Source of the DNA: Magnetococcus marinus MC-1 | GTDB lineage: Bacteria > Pseudomonadota > Magnetococcia > Magnetococcales > Magnetococcaceae | Direction: 5' to 3' | Length of the DNA stretch: 64,000 nucleotides | Assembly (NCBI RefSeq): GCF_000014865.1 | Contig: NC_008576.1 | Coordinates: forward strand, 3,438,001 to 3,502,000 | Part shown: in pieces, positions 10,746 through 18,363 of the stretch | Numbering within the stretch: the stretch's first letter is position 1 | How the letters are laid out: the number at the start of each line of letters is the position of its first letter | The notes under the pieces: generated by a model | Databases searched by the model: none | What the model saw: only the letters and a program-made list of their open reading frames with translations | What the model was told of the DNA's origin: nothing | Position numbers and translations under genes: made by a program

Positions 10746-12209
10746 TCAAGTTTCGCAGTTCGTTTCGGCCAGAATTTGACGTTGTGAACCAAGGGGATCG
10801 AGCATCAATGCCTTGCTGAGCCAAGCCTCGACCTCCTGTTCAAAGAGTTCAATTACCTCGTTTTTTTGGTGATTTTCAAGAATGGATGTTCGGCCAAGGG
10901 CATCATTGAAGATGGCGCGGAAGGTATGCCAGAGCTTTCGGGCATAGGTCAAAGCGGCCAGATTGTGGGCGAGTTGATCCCGCTGGCTGCCTTTGATCGC
11001 CACCATGCTGGAGAGAACAGCATGGCGCATGGCAGCTAGGTGTAGGCAGGCGATGACTGCTTCGAAGGATCGGACGGATTCATTAAGGAAACCAAGGTGC
11101 TGTTTGGATTCCTTGTAGAAAACTTCGATTCCCCAGCGGTTGGCGTAGTGCTCGATCATATTTGACAGCCCCATTGACCGGTCTGTGGTCAGAAAGACGG
11201 CCCACTCCTTCGAGCCGGTTTTCGGATCGATCAGCCGGACGAAGAACAGACGTATAAGGCCGATTTCGGGGTGCTCTGCATCTAGGAAGGTTCCTTTGAA
11301 GCGCTTGGACCCCTTAGCTTTCCTGATCTTGCCCTTGGCAAACCGGGTGTAAAGTTCGGCACTGGTCAGTCTCTCGCCCTGGAATAGGAACTTGGTGTTG
11401 TTGCGCTTCCATCGGATCAGGGGGACCACGCCCAGATCCAGGATTTTCTTGACGAACTTAACCGATGAGTACCAAGCATCGGCGAGAAAATACTGGGCCG
11501 GAATCCCAGCTTGAATGGCTCTGGCAACCATGTCGACAGTCTGATCAAGCTTAGACATCTTGGCCGCCTCACGGTAACGCCGTCCAAGATGTGAGCGACA
11601 ATCGAACCGGTAACTGAGGATGTGGAGCAGATTGCTGATCAGAGGCCGCTTTGAAAAACGCAAAGCGGCATCCAGTGGCAAGGTTCCCTGCTTGTTAACC
11701 CAGACCAAGTGGGCTGCTTCAAAACCTGCAACTGAGCGGCCGGTATTGTGGTCATGATGCCAGCAAACACCTTCAATACGATCACCACGCTTCTCTTTGA
11801 CGGTGGTATCGGCAACAAGGTAGCCGGGGCCGAGATCCAGCGTTCGCCACTGGGGTAGTAACTTTTTGATTAGCGCCCAATGCGCATTCCGCCATGGAAA
11901 TTGGCGTTGGAGCAACCGGTAGAAGGTATCCTTGCCTACCGCGAAGACCGACAGAAAGTGGTCGCGGCAAAAAAGGTGAATGGATGGCACCTTCAACAGA
12001 GGATGCAGGATCAGTAACATGATCAGCGTCGGAAGATCCTTCCCCGTTCGTTTGCTCCATCCGCGCCGATTGAATATCGCCTGGAAGCCAATTTCCTGGA
12101 GAAAATCGACGATAGCGTTATCTACGCCGAATACTCCAAAGGATTGGGTTTTGATCTCGTCAATCATGGGGGTAGGCACAGTAGCCTGTTCCCTGTTATG
12201 CTGATTCAT
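10746..12209 (-). CDS. IS4-family DDE transposase
   Basis: The 487-residue protein has the IS4 catalytic triad: first Asp in YLVADTTVKEKRGDR, second in YFLADAWYSSVKF, and Glu in the Y-x2-R-x3-E-x6-K signature YANRWGIEVFYKESK near residue 355. No stop or frameshift is seen, and the length is normal for the family. The last codons run into the inverted repeat, and the TGA stop is formed by the last three bases of the element. An upstream leader of about 130 nt separates the ATG from the right inverted repeat. Confidence 0.93.
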   Translation of the reverse strand: MNQHNREQATVPTPMIDEIKTQSFGVFGVDNAIVDFLQEIGFQAIFNRRGWSKRTGKDLPTLIMLLILHPLLKVPSIHLFCRDHFLSVFAVGKDTFYRLLQRQFPWRNAHWALIKKLLPQWRTLDLGPGYLVADTTVKEKRGDRIEGVCWHHDHNTGRSVAGFEAAHLVWVNKQGTLPLDAALRFSKRPLISNLLHILSYRFDCRSHLGRRYREAAKMSKLDQTVDMVARAIQAGIPAQYFLADAWYSSVKFVKKILDLGVVPLIRWKRNNTKFLFQGERLTSAELYTRFAKGKIRKAKGSKRFKGTFLDAEHPEIGLIRLFFVRLIDPKTGSKEWAVFLTTDRSMGLSNMIEHYANRWGIEVFYKESKQHLGFLNESVRSFEAVIACLHLAAMRHAVLSSMVAIKGSQRDQLAHNLAALTYARKLWHTFRAIFNDALGRTSILENHQKNEVIELFEQEVEAWLSKALMLDPLGSQRQILAETNCET

Positions 12210-12340
12210 GAAGCTGGCCTCGTCCCTGAGCTATCTGACTGATTCGACACCAGAATTATAGCATACACGAGGCAGCTTTGCCCTTGACTTGGTTGGCAAA
12301 TATCAGTCCAATTGATCGGTCAACGAACTGCGAAACTTGA
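10746..12340 (-). mobile_element. IS4-family insertion sequence, apparently intact (1595 bp)
   Basis: The left end TCAAGTTTCGCAGTTCGTT (10746-10764) is the exact reverse complement of the right end (12322-12340). A 9-bp duplication flanks both ends. One uninterrupted transposase gene fills the element. It sits inside the end hairpin of the IS200/IS605 remnant, so it is the last of at least four mobile elements to arrive here. Confidence 0.92.
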
Positions 12341-12349
12341 GGTGGTAAC
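12341..12349. repeat. Target site duplication of the IS4 element, right copy
   Basis: GGTGGTAAC, identical to 10737-10745. The sequence beyond it (12350-12370) is the short remaining gap before the first prophage gene. Confidence 0.85.
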
Positions 12350-12370
12350 ATTGACTTGATCTGCCTGACT

Positions 12371-12592
12371 TCAAACAAAATACATCGTTTGAGCAGCAGT
12401 TCCTTGGATTTTGACCGCCACACCGTTTCGCACCACGACCCGATCCCCCACAGCCAGCCCGTCCCCCGATACCTCCATCACCCCCTGCGCGGTGGCCACG
12501 CGAACCATGCCGCTTGTGACGGCCACCACCCGCCCGGAGACGGGCCGTTGGTTGGCGATGAGGCGTTGCAGGTCATGAACGGGTTGGGACAC
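12371..12592 (-). CDS. Small phage tail-region protein
   Basis: A 73-residue protein of unknown function and the last gene of the tail operon. GTG at 12592 is preferred because GGAGG lies 6 nt upstream; it overlaps the end of the 458-residue gene by 20 nt. The middle (RVVAVTSGMVRVATAQGV) looks like a short beta-strand domain. Its end lies only 22 nt from the IS4 target duplication, so the prophage may be truncated just beyond it. Confidence 0.6.
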   Translation of the reverse strand: MSQPVHDLQRLIANQRPVSGRVVAVTSGMVRVATAQGVMEVSGDGLAVGDRVVVRNGVAVKIQGTAAQTMYFV

Positions 12593-13949
12593 GCTGAACC
12601 TCCAGGGAAGTGGTGATGCGGGAACCGATGGCTTCATGAGTGACGCCGGTGACTTTGCCACGCCAGGAGCGGCCCATAAGGGCGTCGTGGATCTCGATGA
12701 TCTGGCCGGGGCTCACCCCGGGCCGGTGAACGCAGGTAAGGGAAACCTCCTGGAGGTCCTCGCCGGCGTCGATCTCGGCCCGGCCACGGGAGAGCTTGGC
12801 CTCAGTGGTGGCCAGGAGCGGATCGGAGATGTCCTCGCCGGGAAACTCCCCGTCGCCGCGCTGGCAGACGATTTCACCGTCTCCGACTGAATCGCCGGAC
12901 ATGCCGGTGATGCGCACCTGCACCGGGAAGGAGTCCAGTCCGGCCACCTGGGTGGGGGCCGAGAGCCGCCAGGGTCGGGTGCGTACGCTGAAGGTGACCC
13001 GGGCGACGGCGACGCCGGAGCGGCTGGCCAGGAGCGTCATGCCGTCCGGGGCCAGGTTGAGCGCGCCCAGGTCGTTGCCCAGCCAGATCACCGATTGGAT
13101 GGACTGGGCCGGCTGGGAGAGCGTGGCGGTGTTGGTCCCGTCGAGGGTGACGTCCTCGGTGACGGTGAAGGACTGGTCGGCGTTGGACAAGAGCGTGCCG
13201 GCAGATGCGGTGATGCCCTGGATGGTGGTCTCCGGACCATGATTCACCAGCAGATGGGCGGTGCCTCCGGAATGAAAGCTGGTCCGGCCCCGGTTGAGGC
13301 CGTCCTCGCGCCGGTCCACTTCCGCCGACAGGTGGCCGCCGCTGGGGAGCCACCCCCGCACGGTCACCAGGTTCACCCGATGGCGGGCGCGGTGGGATTC
13401 CCGGCAGGATAGATTGTCGGCGGCGTCGGTGAGGATGTGGTCCGGGGTGATCCGGCCCCACTGGGGCACCGCCACCGGAAAGCGGTGACGGACCCGGAGC
13501 ACGCCTCCGGGCGTGGTTTCCAGCACTCCGCCGGCGGCCTCGGCAATGGTTCGGACCACGTCCAACGGCGCGGCGTCGTAGACTGCGAGTCGTCCGGCGG
13601 GGATGATCCAATCCACCAGATCCCACTGAATGGCTTCGCCCACCGCCTCCTCGGCGGCGTCCAGGGCATGGATGGCGGCGTCCCACGTCCGTTCCATGGG
13701 CGTGGCCCGAGGCGCGGCGAAGCGGGCCGTGGGGCTGATGAGGGAGACGGTCAGGCGCGGGCGGCTCACCCCGTCCCGTGACAGGGTCTTGTTATCCACC
13801 ATCATCTGGAAGGTTTCCCCACCCAACTCCAAGGTCACGGGATCGTCGATACGGATGCGTTGGAAGGAGGCAGGGTCCGCCAGCTCCATGGTACCGGTCC
13901 AGGCGTAGTCACCCTCAGCGATGGCCAGAGATGCAGAGATCACGCTCAT
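12573..13949 (-). CDS. Phage tail protein (probable baseplate or tail-tip component)
   Basis: A 458-residue soluble protein in the tail operon downstream of the tape measure gene. The ATG at 13949 overlaps the stop of the preceding gene (ATGA), which fixes the start better than the longer open frame. It is rich in beta-type sequence with no membrane segment or signal peptide. No enzymatic motif was recognised. Position suggests a distal tail or hub-like structural part; this is inference. Confidence 0.65.
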   Translation of the reverse strand: MSVISASLAIAEGDYAWTGTMELADPASFQRIRIDDPVTLELGGETFQMMVDNKTLSRDGVSRPRLTVSLISPTARFAAPRATPMERTWDAAIHALDAAEEAVGEAIQWDLVDWIIPAGRLAVYDAAPLDVVRTIAEAAGGVLETTPGGVLRVRHRFPVAVPQWGRITPDHILTDAADNLSCRESHRARHRVNLVTVRGWLPSGGHLSAEVDRREDGLNRGRTSFHSGGTAHLLVNHGPETTIQGITASAGTLLSNADQSFTVTEDVTLDGTNTATLSQPAQSIQSVIWLGNDLGALNLAPDGMTLLASRSGVAVARVTFSVRTRPWRLSAPTQVAGLDSFPVQVRITGMSGDSVGDGEIVCQRGDGEFPGEDISDPLLATTEAKLSRGRAEIDAGEDLQEVSLTCVHRPGVSPGQIIEIHDALMGRSWRGKVTGVTHEAIGSRITTSLEVQRVPTRS

Positions 13950-15082
13950 AGCGGCAACCCAAAGTGAATGGCGCGCACGCCAGAAGAGGCGAGCACGGGA
14001 GGCTGGTCCACCAGTAGATCCCACCATGCGGTCATAGCCCTATGAGCTGAGTCCCGCGCTTGAAGCTGATAGCCCGTTGTGAGAGATGCATGCACCGGCT
14101 GGGTAGCAGACCATTGGCAAGTCAAACTTTGCTGCACCGGTCCCATGAGCGCATAGCCCGCTTGTAAGGTCTTGAGGAGAGCATCCTGATAGGGGGCAGA
14201 AAGCGCGCGGTCGACAGGAGCACCGTAACGGGCCTCCACTCCTCGCCCAACCTGAATCTTCCACGAAGCGGTAAGAGAGTGCGGCCAAACAAATTCACCC
14301 AGCGCCCAGGGCATGCGACATGAGCCCGTGACCTGAATGCCCCACGGAGCTTCCAGGTGTTGTTCGATGAACGCTCCACACCGATACCCTGCGGCCAAAG
14401 GGCGCGTAACGGGAAAGTGTATGGCATAGGGTGTAATCACCTGCCTGGATTTGGGGGCAAAGGAGATGTGACCCCGCAACTGGATGGGCAGTGCCGGTGT
14501 GGCTTGCAGAGTGCTACTTTGGGCGGTAAAGAGGATAGCAGGGGATTCAACGGTGATGACGCCAGAGGCCCGGACTGTATGTCGCGCTGCCGTGATGGTG
14601 CCGCTGAGAGATAGGGGGATCTCGCCGGTGATGGAGATTTCCCGGCTACCGTGTTCAGCACGAGAAGCGAGGGAGAATCCCAACGCCGCCGAACAGCGCA
14701 TGCCATAAGCATCCGCCTGAAGACGTGTGGTGCTCTCTATGGGGAGTGTGAAACTTGCACGGGCATCCTGTACCCTGGCGCTGAGGCGGCTGTTCAAGGC
14801 GAGCTTAAGCTCATGCTCAAACGTAAAACGCCTGGCCCGGTTGAGATCCGCTGTCAGGGCAATGGGCAGTTGGGTGTTGAGCGCAAACGATGGGGGTAGA
14901 TACTCGAAGGTGGCTTCAAGCTGCCGGGACAGCAGTAACGGTGCCCACCCCCCTACCCCACAAGAAACCTGGATGGACCAGGATGTTGAGAGGGATCGGC
15001 CCAAGGTCAAGCTGTAGGGCGCACCAAGTACGCTTTCTTGAAGGATGGACCACGGGCACTGGATAGCAGCAGAGAGGGGCAT
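13946..15082 (-). CDS. Phage tail-region structural protein, beta-rich
   Basis: A 378-residue protein of unknown family. It is made of weakly repeated segments of about 35-45 residues with the pattern Trp/Phe-x-Ile-x-Val/Leu-x-(Thr/Ser), for example SWSIQVSCGV, PWGIQVTGSC and SWKIQVGRGV. This suggests a beta-sandwich or beta-helix array, as in tail fibres or appendages. Its stop overlaps the next ATG. Three nt separate its start from the stop of the upstream 128-residue gene. Confidence 0.6.
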   Translation of the reverse strand: MPLSAAIQCPWSILQESVLGAPYSLTLGRSLSTSWSIQVSCGVGGWAPLLLSRQLEATFEYLPPSFALNTQLPIALTADLNRARRFTFEHELKLALNSRLSARVQDARASFTLPIESTTRLQADAYGMRCSAALGFSLASRAEHGSREISITGEIPLSLSGTITAARHTVRASGVITVESPAILFTAQSSTLQATPALPIQLRGHISFAPKSRQVITPYAIHFPVTRPLAAGYRCGAFIEQHLEAPWGIQVTGSCRMPWALGEFVWPHSLTASWKIQVGRGVEARYGAPVDRALSAPYQDALLKTLQAGYALMGPVQQSLTCQWSATQPVHASLTTGYQLQARDSAHRAMTAWWDLLVDQPPVLASSGVRAIHFGLPL

Positions 15083-15085
15083 GGA

Positions 15086-15472
15086 TCAAGCTGGGTTGGG
15101 AATGGAGAAATCCATCTGCTTGAGGGTTACCATCTCTCCGGAGGTAAGTGTGACATTATCCAGGATGGCATCCCCACCCCCCTCTTCGGTGGATACATTC
15201 CCATCGATTTTATAGTTGCCATCCTCCAACCGAAACCAGGTAGCGGTGCCCGTCGCTTCCACCTCACTGGCTACCGGAGAGTTACTCAGAGTGATCGCGC
15301 CGTTGGCGGCGCTGTTATACTGCAGCGTAAAACGCACCAGGGGTAGCTCTGATGTGGGAAAGTCAGGATTGGGCGGGCGGGTTCCCGGATAAACAAAGCA
15401 GATCCCATCGATGTAGCTTCTCAGATTGTTCATCAGGGAGTTGCGCAGGGTATCGTTAAAACGCAGGGCCAT
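15086..15472 (-). CDS. Phage tail-region protein of unknown function
   Basis: A 128-residue protein. The ATG at 15472 follows a good ribosome site (AAAGGAGAATCTC); the longer frame to 15529 would overlap the previous gene. The N-terminal helix LRNSLMNNLRSYIDGICFVY is followed by a mainly beta region (LVRFTLQYNSAANGAITL). It lies in tight order with its neighbours, so it is probably a virion component. Confidence 0.6.
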   Translation of the reverse strand: MALRFNDTLRNSLMNNLRSYIDGICFVYPGTRPPNPDFPTSELPLVRFTLQYNSAANGAITLSNSPVASEVEATGTATWFRLEDGNYKIDGNVSTEEGGGDAILDNVTLTSGEMVTLKQMDFSIPNPA

Positions 15473-15483
15473 GAGATTCTCCT

Positions 15484-16005
15484 TTATGCGGTCAAGACTG
15501 ACATATCTTCGATGAGCTGGAGCAACCACCGCTCACCACGGTATTCACGGGTAATCACCGTCACCCCCCTGTTTTCCAGCTGGGCAATCCAAGCCGACAG
15601 GCCATCCCGGATCCGGACATCGCCAAATCCATTGGTGGAACCTGAGGCATCACAGGAGATCACCACCCGCTTAGGCGTGGGTGTCATGCTCTGTAGCAAC
15701 GCCTCCCAATCCTCCAGCGTTGGCCTTTCGCGGATCAGCCGATGCACCTCGGGGGGAAATTCGGCCCCAACAGGGATCAATAGGGATGAGGGCATGAACT
15801 TTAACTCCATACACCCCACCTGGGCGTTGGAGGTTGATAGCGCATGTCTCAACAGGACCAGATCTTCGTTGAATGTTTGAGTCTGCATTCTTGCATAGAG
15901 GGAGGATTCATCAATGATGGTGATGCAGATATTGGCGCTGACCCATCGGAAGGCCGACAGCTCATCCAGAAAGCCCAGATCAAGGGGAATTGGTTGAAGA
16001 GGCAT
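15484..16005 (-). CDS. Phage tail-region protein, possible VWA-like fold
   Basis: A 173-residue protein with no firm family. The segment RVVISCDASGSTNGFG near residue 112, followed by LENRGVTVITREY, recalls a von Willebrand A or Rossmann-like sheet with a DxSGS-like turn, but this is only a resemblance. The start overlaps the end of the upstream gene by 26 nt, in keeping with coupled translation in the tail operon. Confidence 0.55.
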   Translation of the reverse strand: MPLQPIPLDLGFLDELSAFRWVSANICITIIDESSLYARMQTQTFNEDLVLLRHALSTSNAQVGCMELKFMPSSLLIPVGAEFPPEVHRLIRERPTLEDWEALLQSMTPTPKRVVISCDASGSTNGFGDVRIRDGLSAWIAQLENRGVTVITREYRGERWLLQLIEDMSVLTA

Positions 16006-16954
16006 GATTGAGAAACCTGATTTTGAGGGCCTTGCCGGTCACCGTATCCCGCGCTTCCAGATAGAGGGTCTTTTTCACCTCAATAAACTGCTCGGGATCA
16101 TCCGGGTGATAGATCTTCTCCAGCACCGTTTGACGGGTCCCTGGAACCTCCTGATAGAACCCCTCGCTGGTGGGCTCCTCTTCCTCTGCGGGGGCGTCCT
16201 CATCGCTACTACCTGAGGGGGAAGCTTGGCGCAGGCTGACGCTGGGGGCTCCCGAGGGCCAAAACTTGCGCGGGAAGGAGGCTTGGGTGGCATGCCAGTC
16301 GGACAGGGCTATGATGCGTACAGGGGGGACCTCTGCTGATTCCACGTTGCCGGATTGCCAGGCATTCTGCATCTCCACGAACTGAGCGGCTGAAACGCTC
16401 TCCTCTCCATTGCCATAGGTGATTTCGTAGAGGGAGAAGCCTACGGTGTAGCGCACCACCAGGGCCCCGATCACCTCTTGGGAGGCATGGAACTCCCCTC
16501 TTTGACGGTCATAACGGGGTGGTGTGACCAGATCCCCCTGCTTGTTGCGAAAGAAGGTCTGCTCGATGATCTCCAACACCGGGTGGTCATAGAGCCAGCG
16601 CAGCTGCTTGGTATGCTCTTTGGACCAGGTGATGGTTTCCACCACCGTTTCAGAACGACGTCCGATCAGGCGCGCCTCACCCCCGCTGATGATGAGCCGG
16701 GCGGATGCCGCCACGCGCTTGGAGCAGTAGAGCTTTACGCGCTTTTTGCCGGGCTCTATCACCTCAAGGGGCGTGATCTGACTCATGCTATAGCAGATGC
16801 GCCCCCAGCCACAGACGCCTGAGGTTAGGCGGCTGAAAGCCACCTGCACCGGCGCAGAGCCCCCTTGGTCATCATCGTTGACCACCAGTTCAAAGGGCTC
16901 ATCCAGTTCAGGCGCTGAAAAGTGGATGGTCAGGCTGGTTGAAATCTCGCTCAT
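15980..16954 (-). CDS. Phage tail-region protein of unknown function
   Basis: A 324-residue soluble protein. The ATG at 16954 shares one base with the upstream stop (TGATG). A strongly acidic linker near residues 240-260 (DEDAPAEEEEPTSEG) separates a beta-rich N-terminal part from a short C-terminal part. No catalytic motif is seen. By position it is a structural tail or baseplate protein. Confidence 0.6.
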   Translation of the reverse strand: MSEISTSLTIHFSAPELDEPFELVVNDDDQGGSAPVQVAFSRLTSGVCGWGRICYSMSQITPLEVIEPGKKRVKLYCSKRVAASARLIISGGEARLIGRRSETVVETITWSKEHTKQLRWLYDHPVLEIIEQTFFRNKQGDLVTPPRYDRQRGEFHASQEVIGALVVRYTVGFSLYEITYGNGEESVSAAQFVEMQNAWQSGNVESAEVPPVRIIALSDWHATQASFPRKFWPSGAPSVSLRQASPSGSSDEDAPAEEEEPTSEGFYQEVPGTRQTVLEKIYHPDDPEQFIEVKKTLYLEARDTVTGKALKIRFLNHASSTNSP

Positions 16955-17988
16955 CAAGCACTCTCACCTGTAATGGCGACGACGACCTTGTCCGCTGAGA
17001 GACTATTGGCCCCAGCGGGAACAATACGTTTCCACCAGATGGGCACGGCTGCGGGATGGGTTTTGAAGGTGATGGTTTCCCCACTGGACCAAGCCCCGCC
17101 CCATCCCGCCACAGGCAGGGTGAAATAGGGACGGCTGAAATCAGGGTTATTGGGGGCAAAATCACCCCCAGAGAGGGAGCCGCTGCCCACACTACCCAGC
17201 ATATCCCCCACGCAGCTAAAGCTGTTGGCATCGCTGAAGGTCAGGGTCCAGGTCTGTTCAATGCTGCCGATTGAATCGAGAATCGGTATAATATTGGTGG
17301 GCGCTATCGTTGGACCGGATCCGTCGTATGTACCCGCAACGGTGGATCCGGTCCAGCTACCCCAGGTTGCCTCGATATCCTCGGGCTCAATGACTGAAGC
17401 AACGCGGGTATTGCTGGAGGCATAGGCGCTCTGCAAGCTCTGTCCGGCCTCAAAGGTCAGCGTGGCTTTATCCCCATTCCAGGTCACCCCACCACTGCTG
17501 GCCAGACGGATAAACTCGACGTTACCGGAGGCATCATCCACATGGTCCTGATCGGAGATGCGGATCAAGTCCCCGTTCTGGAAGATGGCATCGGTGGCCG
17601 ACTCGGTGTTGACATCGATGCTGGTGGCCCCGATGGAGGCGTTGGCATCCAGCGTTCCTGCCCCATAGAGCCGCTCTGATCCGGTGAGCATCCCCTGGGT
17701 ATCGGTTTGGGTACCAGGAAAGATCAGAATGCGGTCATCCCCTGGGGTTGCGGTCTCCACATAGATACGCGGGTCAATCAGCTTGATATCCGCATCATTG
17801 GCGACTTTGAAGAACACCTTGCGGTATTTGGTGGATCCGGCCAGTCGTTCCCCTTGTGGCACGTCGGGCCAGACGTTGTTCTTCACCCCATCGGCGATCT
17901 CATTAGCGGAGATGCGGCCCCCATTGCTGGTGGTATCGCTGACGGTGGTGGATTTGTAGAAGCGTAGTTCTGATGTTTGGATGGGCAA
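16954..17988 (-). CDS. Phage virion protein (tail-associated)
   Basis: A protein of about 344 residues with low charge and many Ser/Thr/Gly, typical of surface virion proteins. No ATG lies near the 5' end. TTG at 17988 has GGAG 8 nt upstream and is preferred over TTG at 17994, where the spacing would be only 2 nt. Middle repeats of short beta segments around GTLDANASIGATSIDVNT suggest adhesin-like or fibre-like modules. Function is not established. Confidence 0.6.
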   Translation of the reverse strand: MPIQTSELRFYKSTTVSDTTSNGGRISANEIADGVKNNVWPDVPQGERLAGSTKYRKVFFKVANDADIKLIDPRIYVETATPGDDRILIFPGTQTDTQGMLTGSERLYGAGTLDANASIGATSIDVNTESATDAIFQNGDLIRISDQDHVDDASGNVEFIRLASSGGVTWNGDKATLTFEAGQSLQSAYASSNTRVASVIEPEDIEATWGSWTGSTVAGTYDGSGPTIAPTNIIPILDSIGSIEQTWTLTFSDANSFSCVGDMLGSVGSGSLSGGDFAPNNPDFSRPYFTLPVAGWGGAWSSGETITFKTHPAAVPIWWKRIVPAGANSLSADKVVVAITGESA

Positions 17989-17990
17989 TT

Positions 17991-18356
17991 TCAAATCTCC
18001 ATTAACTTGATGGTACCTGTGTAGAGATCATGGTGCGGCCAGAGGGGTTGAAACTGGATAGCCGGTGGTTCGTGATGGCGAAACATGACCTGATAGCTCT
18101 CTGCTCCCCAGATAAGCGGGAAAACCGCTCCGGATTGGGCGGCCATGGCCTCAATGGCCATCACGGTGGCTTGATCCAGCCAGGTCACCCCATCTGCGGC
18201 CTCCAGGGTGATGGGTCTGCCTTTGATCAGGGGTTGGGACCAGAGCACAGGGGTGCCGCCCAGGGTGCGGGCTGTCTCCATGGCCACAGAAGACCATGCC
18301 CGCCGGTCGGTCCACTGAATCGACTCAGGTAGTGTTAAATCACCAAGTTGTTTCAT
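17991..18356 (-). CDS. Phage tail-region protein
   Basis: A 121-residue protein encoded directly after the tape measure gene. The ATG at 18356 lies 8 nt past that gene's stop and is preferred over the overlapping longer frame. The sequence ETARTLGGTPVLWSQPLIKG looks like a small beta domain. The position matches minor tail proteins that follow the tape measure gene in siphoviruses. Confidence 0.6.
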   Translation of the reverse strand: MKQLGDLTLPESIQWTDRRAWSSVAMETARTLGGTPVLWSQPLIKGRPITLEAADGVTWLDQATVMAIEAMAAQSGAVFPLIWGAESYQVMFRHHEPPAIQFQPLWPHHDLYTGTIKLMEI

Positions 18357-18363
18357 CGGGATA

